From an uncultured Collinsella sp. (lineage in GTDB: Bacteria; Actinomycetota; Coriobacteriia; Coriobacteriales; Coriobacteriaceae), in assembly GCA_947001705.1 (NCBI GenBank), contig CAMQHT010000047.1:1-17864 (forward strand): a DNA stretch of 17,864 nt, given 5' to 3'. Both the position numbers and the translations under genes were made by a program. The notes under the pieces are model-generated. The model was not told where the DNA came from. It saw only the letters and a list, made by a program, of their open reading frames with translations, and made no database searches. Shown here piece after piece: positions 13,303 to 17,864 of this stretch (its first letter is position 1; every line of letters begins with the position of its first letter).

Positions 13303-13623
13303 ATGCGCGACGTAGCCGAAAGCGACTGGAAGCTGTTTAAGAAAATGCTTCCTCAATGGCAAGAACGTTATATGGAAAAGCTCATCGGCCAGTACGTTGA
13401 GATGCTGTACGGCGACAGTGAAGCGTCCAGTAGATTTTGGGCACTAGAAGAGCGCCTCAATAGAGACAAGCTGTCCTCAGGCGTAATTGCAAACGACATT
13501 CGCCGCAGCACAATGCACCGCGAGATAGCCAATTTGCTTATCGACAGCGTGATCACCCTTGACGACCTTGACGGTTTTACCGAGGACATTAAGAGCTATG
13601 CGCAACACTGGATTGGCCAGTAA
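13303..13623 (+). CDS. Small conserved-looking protein of unknown function
   Basis: A 106-aa soluble protein, mostly helical and charged, with no membrane segment, signal peptide or Cys motif. It starts ESDWKLFKKMLPQWQERYMEKL (from residue 6), then a segment around FWALEERLNRDK and a C-terminal VITLDDLDGFTEDIK. This pattern resembles a family of about 100-aa proteins common in gut Firmicutes and Actinobacteria, often left as hypothetical or mislabelled as transporters. No function can be given. A strong GGAGG site 5 nt before the ATG and the ordinary codon use make it a real gene. It lies alone between the MITE-like element and the ABC exporter genes, which converge on it. It reads into a hairpin that could terminate both. 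Confidence 0.75.
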   Translation: MRDVAESDWKLFKKMLPQWQERYMEKLIGQYVEMLYGDSEASSRFWALEERLNRDKLSSGVIANDIRRSTMHREIANLLIDSVITLDDLDGFTEDIKSYAQHWIGQ

Positions 13624-13656
13624 GAGCACTGAACGACAGACATCCCCAGCAAAACG

Positions 13657-13698
13657 GGGCAAACGCCGGGCCACATAATGGTTGTCCGGCGTTTGCCC
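13657..13698. terminator. Bidirectional hairpin between convergent genes
   Basis: GGGCAAACGCCGG (13657-13669) and CCGGCGTTTGCCC (13686-13698) form a perfect 13-bp stem with a 16-nt loop. On the minus strand it is followed by CGTTTTGC, so it suits the ABC exporter operon ending at 13740; on the plus strand no T-tract follows. It abuts and slightly overlaps hairpin repeat C. Confidence 0.7.
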
Positions 13699-13741
13699 AG
13701 ATAAAACCTGCCAAAATAAACCTGTCCCTTTTTGGCAGGTT
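13688..13741. repeat. Hairpin repeat, copy C, touching the permease stop codon
   Basis: AACCTGCCAAAA (13705-13716) pairs perfectly with TTTTGGCAGGTT (13730-13741); the spacer contains AAACCTGTCCC. The permease stop codon occupies 13740-13742, so as in copy B the stem's outer end is the stop codon of a minus-strand gene. The flanking GTTTGCCCAGATAAAA aligns with the same flank in the other copies. Confidence 0.85.
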
Positions 13742-16505
13742 ACTCGGCGCTCTTGAGGGCACCGACCATGTCAATCTTGTTGAGGGTACGGTTGGTGGCA
13801 AGGTTGACGATAAACGTAAAGCCAAAGGAAAGCACCACGGCGAGCACGTAGCTTAGCGGCTCGACCTCGACGTCAAAGTACAGCGACGGCATCTGCAAAA
13901 TATACGTAAAACTCTCGGCCAGCAAGCCGCCCAGCGGCACGCCCAGCGCAGCGCCGATCGCCGTGAGGATCAACGTCTCCTTGTTGACGTAGTGGTGCAC
14001 CTCGCCACGGCGGAAGCCCAGCACCTTGATGGTCGCCAGCTCGCGTTCGCGCTCGGAGATATTCGTGTTGGACAGCGTAAACACCACCACAAACGACAGG
14101 CACGCCGCCATAAAGGTCACGAGCACCACGACCGAATTGATAATCGTAAAGTTCGCCTCATAGTTTTCCCAATGCTCGGCCGTACTCGAAATCGTAAGCC
14201 AACCGTCACTCTTAAGATTCTTGCTAAACGCAATCTGGTCGGCCGACGAACCCTTAAGCAGCACAAAGACGCCGTTAAGGCGTGCACTTCGACCGAACGC
14301 GCGCTCATAGGTGCCCTGCGTCATGTAAAGCGTGTTGCCCAGATAGTTGAGCGAGATGTCGCTGACTTTGACCTTGGCAACATTGAGCGACGAATCCTGG
14401 ACGTGTGCCGTATCGCCCGGCTTGATCCCCAGCACCAGCTGAGAGCTCTTGCTCAAATACACATCCCCGTCACGCAGGGCGAGCGGTTCTTTGGACTCGT
14501 CCTCTAGGCGCACGTAGTCATCCAGGTCGTTCGTGCGGTCATCGGGCACCACGATCAGCTGCACAGTCTCGCTCTTACCGCCAAACGTAAAGGTGACGTT
14601 GTCGGTCATAATCGGCAGCGTCGAAGTCACAGTCACGTTGGAATCATTGGCTGCACTGCGCTCATCCAGTGCTGCGCACGTCTGCGAAAAATCGTCGGGG
14701 TTGGCGACCGCCAGCAAGTCGTAGCGCGTGATGTGCCCGTACTGCTTGGGCGACAGCGCGACCGACGTATCGCGGATACCCATACCGCAGATCACGAGCG
14801 CCGTGCATCCCGCAATGCCAAAGATGGTCATAAAGGCGCGCTTTTTGTAGCGGAACAGGTTGCGTGCAGCGACCTTGTTCAAAAAGCCCATGCGGTGCCA
14901 GATAAAGCCGATGCGCTCGAGCAGAATGCGCGAACCGGCGCGCGGAGCCTTGGGGCGCATGAGCGAGGCAGGGGTCTCGGCCATCTCGTGGCGGCAGGCG
15001 ATAATCGTGGCGCCCACCACGCCCACGGCAAACAGCGCCACCGAAACGATTGAGGACACGATGTCGTACGAAAGCAGCATCTGGGGCAGCGAGTACATGT
15101 CGTCGAACACCGTAAACAAGAACAGCGGCAGACCCACAAATCCGATGATATTGCCGAGCACGCCACCGATCAGACACGCCCACAGCGAGTAGTCCACATA
15201 TTTGGACAGGATACGCCCGCGTGAATAGCCGAGCGCCTTGTACAGGCCAATAAGCGTGCGCTCCTCCTCGACCATGCGGGTGGCGGTGGTGAGACTGATA
15301 AGCACGGCGACGATAAAGAAGATGAACGGGAACACCGTGGCGATGGCCTCGATCGAAGAACTATCGCTCTCGACGCTCGAGTAGCTTGCGATATTGCCGC
15401 GGTCCTGGATGTACCAGGTGCATTCGCCCAGGTCAGAGAGCTCGGCGCGGGCATCGGCAAACTGCTGGTCGGCGGCGGCACGGCGCTGGTCCAGGTCGGC
15501 TTGCGCCTGCGCACGCTCGTCGCTGCCCTCGGCCATGCGATTGATGTTGTCCTGCTCGATCCCAAAGACCATATTCGCCTGACGCTCAGCCGCGTCCAAG
15601 CTCGCCGGTGTGTCGACCGTCAGCTCCTGAGCGCGCGCCTTCTCACGCCCCTCGCGGATCTTCTCGATATTGCCCTTGACCTCATTGATCTTTGCCGAGT
15701 AGGCATCCGAATAGGAGTTGAGGCTCTTGGCTCCCTCGACGACCACGTGGACAGCGGAGTAGGAAGAAGATGTCGCGGCATCCTCGCTCACGTAGAACTT
15801 GTAGTCCGCAGTCGAAGCAGCGCGAAAGGCGTTGACTGTCGAGTCGGAGCTCACATCAGTGGGATCGAGGACCTCAGCCGTAATGGTGTAGTCCCCATCG
15901 GCAAACTGGTCCTTGGCGCTTTGGTTCGACGAGCTCGCATCGTTGGCGGCAAAACTCACCGTATCGCCGATTTTCTTGCCCGAAGCCTTCAAAAAACGTG
16001 AGGTCACTGCCACTTCGCCCGAAGTCTCGGGCAGCTCGCCGCGTACTAGCACCGGTTGGTCAATATTCTCTTTGGAGAGGCTCTGTACGACGACACGCTC
16101 GCGCGTCGTACCCACGGCGGTATAGGCGGTCTCGGTATAGATGCCCTCGGCCGTCTCGACGCCATCGACCTCTTGGATCGCGGCAAGATCGTCATCGGTC
16201 AGACCATAGGTCGACTGCACGTTGATGTCATAGACATTCTGCTGGTCAAAATAGGCGTCGACCGAATCACACAGGTCCTCGCAGCCCGCCTTAAGGCCGC
16301 ACATCACGCTCACGCCAAGCGCGGTGATCACAACGATAGACAAGAAGCGTTTGAGGCTGCCGCGAATCGTGCGGTAGATGCCACGGCGAAAAACCGTCGG
16401 CACCATATCGTTTGAGCTTTGGGCGGTACGGTAGGTCGTAAAATCCTGCTCGCGCTCCGTGTTCTGCGCGTCGCGGCGTTGACTGTTTTGGCGGTCCTGA
16501 TTCAT
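13740..16505 (-). CDS. FtsX-like ABC transporter permease (MacB/exporter type)
   Basis: A 921-aa membrane protein. Order: a polar cytoplasmic N-terminus (1-50); TM1 at about 54-70; a large extracellular domain (about 75-385) with a charged coiled-coil-like part (about 270-360, rich in Glu, Arg, Ala and Gln); TM2 to TM4 at about 388-407, 440-467 and 483-503, with the FtsX cytoplasmic helix EEERTLIGLYKALGYSRG (413-430); TM5 at about 558-576; a second extracellular domain (about 580-785); and TM6 to TM8 at about 790-810, 843-866 and 884-902, with the duplicate helix RERELATIKVLGFRRGE. This is the two-module FtsX layout of Gram-positive lipoprotein, peptide or antimicrobial exporters. I prefer ATG 16505; a GTG at 16517 overlapping the ATPase stop is possible. 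It works with the ATPase gene directly upstream. The substrate is unknown. Confidence 0.92.
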   Translation of the reverse strand: MNQDRQNSQRRDAQNTEREQDFTTYRTAQSSNDMVPTVFRRGIYRTIRGSLKRFLSIVVITALGVSVMCGLKAGCEDLCDSVDAYFDQQNVYDINVQSTYGLTDDDLAAIQEVDGVETAEGIYTETAYTAVGTTRERVVVQSLSKENIDQPVLVRGELPETSGEVAVTSRFLKASGKKIGDTVSFAANDASSSNQSAKDQFADGDYTITAEVLDPTDVSSDSTVNAFRAASTADYKFYVSEDAATSSSYSAVHVVVEGAKSLNSYSDAYSAKINEVKGNIEKIREGREKARAQELTVDTPASLDAAERQANMVFGIEQDNINRMAEGSDERAQAQADLDQRRAAADQQFADARAELSDLGECTWYIQDRGNIASYSSVESDSSSIEAIATVFPFIFFIVAVLISLTTATRMVEEERTLIGLYKALGYSRGRILSKYVDYSLWACLIGGVLGNIIGFVGLPLFLFTVFDDMYSLPQMLLSYDIVSSIVSVALFAVGVVGATIIACRHEMAETPASLMRPKAPRAGSRILLERIGFIWHRMGFLNKVAARNLFRYKKRAFMTIFGIAGCTALVICGMGIRDTSVALSPKQYGHITRYDLLAVANPDDFSQTCAALDERSAANDSNVTVTSTLPIMTDNVTFTFGGKSETVQLIVVPDDRTNDLDDYVRLEDESKEPLALRDGDVYLSKSSQLVLGIKPGDTAHVQDSSLNVAKVKVSDISLNYLGNTLYMTQGTYERAFGRSARLNGVFVLLKGSSADQIAFSKNLKSDGWLTISSTAEHWENYEANFTIINSVVVLVTFMAACLSFVVVFTLSNTNISERERELATIKVLGFRRGEVHHYVNKETLILTAIGAALGVPLGGLLAESFTYILQMPSLYFDVEVEPLSYVLAVVLSFGFTFIVNLATNRTLNKIDMVGALKSAE

Positions 16506-16510
16506 GGGCG

Positions 16511-17212
16511 CTACCACTCGATCGTCTCGATAGGCACAGGATTTTGCTGGACCGTCTCGCTCTCCACGCGGCCGCTCTTAAAGCGGATCAGGCGATCGGC
16601 CATGGGCGCCAGCGCAGAGTTGTGGGTGATGATGATGACCGTAATGCCTTGCTTGCGGCAAGTGTCCTGTAGCAGCTGCAAGATCTGCTTGCCGGTTTTG
16701 TAGTCGAGTGCACCCGTAGGCTCGTCGCACAAAAGCAGCTTGGGGTTCTTAGCCAGCGCGCGGGCGATGGATACGCGCTGCTGCTCGCCGCCCGAAAGCT
16801 GCGCCGGAAAGTTAGCGAGGCGGTCGCCCAGGCCAACCTGGCGAAGCGTTTGCTCGGCATCGAGCGAATCGGGGCAGATCTGCGCCGCGAGTTCGACGTT
16901 CTCAAGCGCCGTCAGGTTAGGGACCAGATTGTAGAACTGAAAGACAAAGCCAACATCGGCGCGACGGTATTCCACAAGCTGAGCCTCGTTGGCAGAGCTC
17001 ACGTCACGCCCGTCCACCGTCACGGTGCCAGAAGTTGCCGTGTCCATGCCGCCCAGAATGTTGAGGGCCGTGGTCTTGCCGGCACCCGAAGCACCCAAAA
17101 TGATGGCGAGCTCGCCGCGCTCGACCGTAAAGCTCGCGCCGTCGAGCGCGTGGATGCGGGCATCGCCCTCGCCGTATGCCTTGATGACGTCTTTGAATTC
17201 GATATAGGCCAT
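16511..17212 (-). CDS. ABC transporter ATP-binding protein (MacB/LolD type)
   Basis: A 233-aa nucleotide-binding subunit on the cytoplasmic face. Walker A is GASGAGKTT (40-48), Q-loop Q92, signature LSGGEQQRVSIA (139-150), Walker B LLLCDEPTGALD (159-170) with catalytic E164, and switch H197 in IITHNSA. The order and the D-loop CDEPTGALD fit the LolD/MacB/FtsE group that couples ATP to FtsX-type permeases, matching the permease gene 5 bp downstream. The ATG at 17212 has only a weak GGGA site 9 nt upstream. The promoter is not clear: TAATACT on the minus strand at about 17245-17251 is a possible -10, and its -35 would fall at hairpin repeat D. No two-component gene adjoins it in this window, although many such exporters have one. 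Confidence 0.95.
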   Translation of the reverse strand: MAYIEFKDVIKAYGEGDARIHALDGASFTVERGELAIILGASGAGKTTALNILGGMDTATSGTVTVDGRDVSSANEAQLVEYRRADVGFVFQFYNLVPNLTALENVELAAQICPDSLDAEQTLRQVGLGDRLANFPAQLSGGEQQRVSIARALAKNPKLLLCDEPTGALDYKTGKQILQLLQDTCRKQGITVIIITHNSALAPMADRLIRFKSGRVESETVQQNPVPIETIEW

Positions 17213-17261
17213 CGATTAATTCCCATCTGGTCGGATAACTCTTTAGTATTACCCATTTCCC

Positions 17262-17314
17262 ACCTACCAAAAAGGGACAGGTTTATTTTGGCAGGTTTTA
17301 TATGGGGAAACGGC
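17262..17314. repeat. Hairpin repeat, copy D, upstream of the ABC exporter operon
   Basis: This copy is inverted relative to A, B and C as read on the plus strand. ACCTACCAAAA (17262-17272) pairs with TTTTGGCAGGT (17286-17296) with one A-C mismatch; the loop region reads AGGGACAGGTTTA and the flank is TTTATATGGGGAAACGGC. It ends about 50 bp before the ATPase start and lies where the operon's promoter or leader should be. Like copy A it is oriented with the CTGTCCC side towards the gene start. Confidence 0.85.
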
Positions 17315-17413
17315 AGCTATAGATAGGGCGCCGGGGAGGCCGAGAAATCATCAACGGGGTCAGGCCGACCGCCAAACACAACGCACGCATCTCAATCTGT
17401 CAGCCAAATCATT

Positions 17414-17427
17414 CGAACAGCTGTTCG
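17414..17427. promoter_or_regulatory. SOS (LexA) box upstream of the GyrI-like gene
   Basis: CGAACAGCTGTTCG is a perfect 14-bp palindrome and fits the CGAAC-N4-GTTCG LexA box of Gram-positive bacteria and Actinobacteria. It is followed 9 bp later by TATGAT (17437-17442), a good -10 (an overlapping TATGAT starts at 17432), so the box covers the -35 region of the gene starting at 17484. LexA bound there would block the promoter until DNA damage. Confidence 0.8.
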
Positions 17428-17483
17428 TTTCTATGATATGATTCAACTATCTAAGCAGGCCAATACGCAGAAAGGCGGCCAAC

Positions 17484-17849
17484 ATGGCGTTCGACTTTAA
17501 GAAGGAATGCAAGGAGCTCTACAAACCTGCAAGCAAGCCGAGCATCGTAACAGTCCCGCCTATGAGCTACGTTGCCGTTCGCGGAAAGGGCGACCCAAAT
17601 ACCGAAGGTGGCGAGTATCAAAACGCCCTGCCGCTACTTTACGGCATCGCCTATACCGTCAAGATGTCGAAGAAAGGCTCAAGGAGTATCGAGGGCTATT
17701 TCGACTTTGTGGTACCGCCGCTCGAGGGTTTCTGGTGGCAAGAGTCCCCGAGCGGCGGCATCGATTATGTACGCAAGGACAATTTTAACTTTATCTCGTG
17801 CATCCGCCTGGTGACGCATAATTTCTTTCGCAAATTGACAACCGCATAG
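17484..17849 (+). CDS. GyrI-like small-molecule-binding domain protein, apparently shortened
   Basis: A 121-aa cytosolic protein matching the N-terminal half of COG4832-type GyrI-like proteins: FDFKKECKELYKP at 3-15, then PSIVTVPPMSYVAVRGKGDPN (19-39), LYGIAYTVKMSKK (52-64) and FVVPPLEGFWWQE (75-87). Family members I know of run to about 200 aa and continue after the IRLP segment; here the frame changes character after SCIRL (about 105-109) and stops at residue 121, so a truncation or frameshift is likely. GyrI/SbmC relatives bind small molecules or protect gyrase; the function here is not proven. Start: ATG with AAAGG 8 nt upstream. The LexA box and -10 upstream point to DNA-damage induction, as for sbmC in E. 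coli. The stop lies 15 bp before the window edge, so any remaining part is not visible. Confidence 0.8.
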   Translation: MAFDFKKECKELYKPASKPSIVTVPPMSYVAVRGKGDPNTEGGEYQNALPLLYGIAYTVKMSKKGSRSIEGYFDFVVPPLEGFWWQESPSGGIDYVRKDNFNFISCIRLVTHNFFRKLTTA

Positions 17850-17864
17850 CGGAACACGGCCCGC

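Overview
The window looks like chromosomal DNA of a high-GC, Gram-positive gut anaerobe. The best guess is a Coriobacteriia member, probably Collinsella. This is inferred from codon style, strong AAAGG/GGAGG ribosome sites, an actinobacterial/Firmicute-type LexA box, a G104/K124-type phosphofructokinase and the kind of short hairpin repeats present. No rRNA or tRNA gene, CRISPR array, transposase or phage gene was seen.

Layout. (1) 1-3261, minus strand: a partial HPt phosphotransfer protein, a 626-aa protein with a degenerate GGDEF, a receiver and an HD-GYP domain, and an alpha/beta hydrolase. (2) 3487-6377, plus strand: a TYW1-like radical SAM protein, a methionine aminopeptidase with an N-terminal SEC-C zinc motif, and a D-2-hydroxyacid dehydrogenase, separated by hairpins and terminators. 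(3) 6611-7478, minus: an overlapping toxin-antitoxin pair (PIN toxin, RelB/DinJ-like antitoxin) with a promoter/operator. (4) 7693-9078, minus: an M18 aminopeptidase. (5) 9240-12858, plus: a membrane-anchored choloylglycine/C45-like Ntn hydrolase, a phosphofructokinase and a membrane-anchored XRE-family regulator. (6) 13303-13623, plus: a small protein of unknown function. (7) 13740-17212, minus: a two-gene ABC exporter (ATPase plus 921-aa FtsX-like permease). (8) 17484-17849, plus: a short GyrI-like protein directly behind a perfect SOS box.

The genes themselves are mostly ordinary housekeeping and accessory functions. The most unusual material is between them, where the window is dense in structured repeats: a 67-bp inverted repeat in two copies whose stems differ by paired substitutions; a roughly 52-bp hairpin repeat in four copies that touches stop codons or sits just before starts, one copy with a paired stem substitution; a 185-bp set of concentric inverted repeats that begins inside the last codons of the phosphofructokinase gene; a 158-bp MITE-like element with imperfect 28-bp ends; and a 22-bp direct repeat pair. 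Several could act as transcription terminators.

Links between genes are modest. The HPt and GGDEF-REC-HD-GYP genes are 23 bp apart and likely form one signalling operon. The toxin-antitoxin and ABC gene pairs each overlap by, or are separated by, only a few bases. The SOS box before the GyrI-like gene suggests DNA-damage control, paralleling LexA control of sbmC/gyrI in E. coli.
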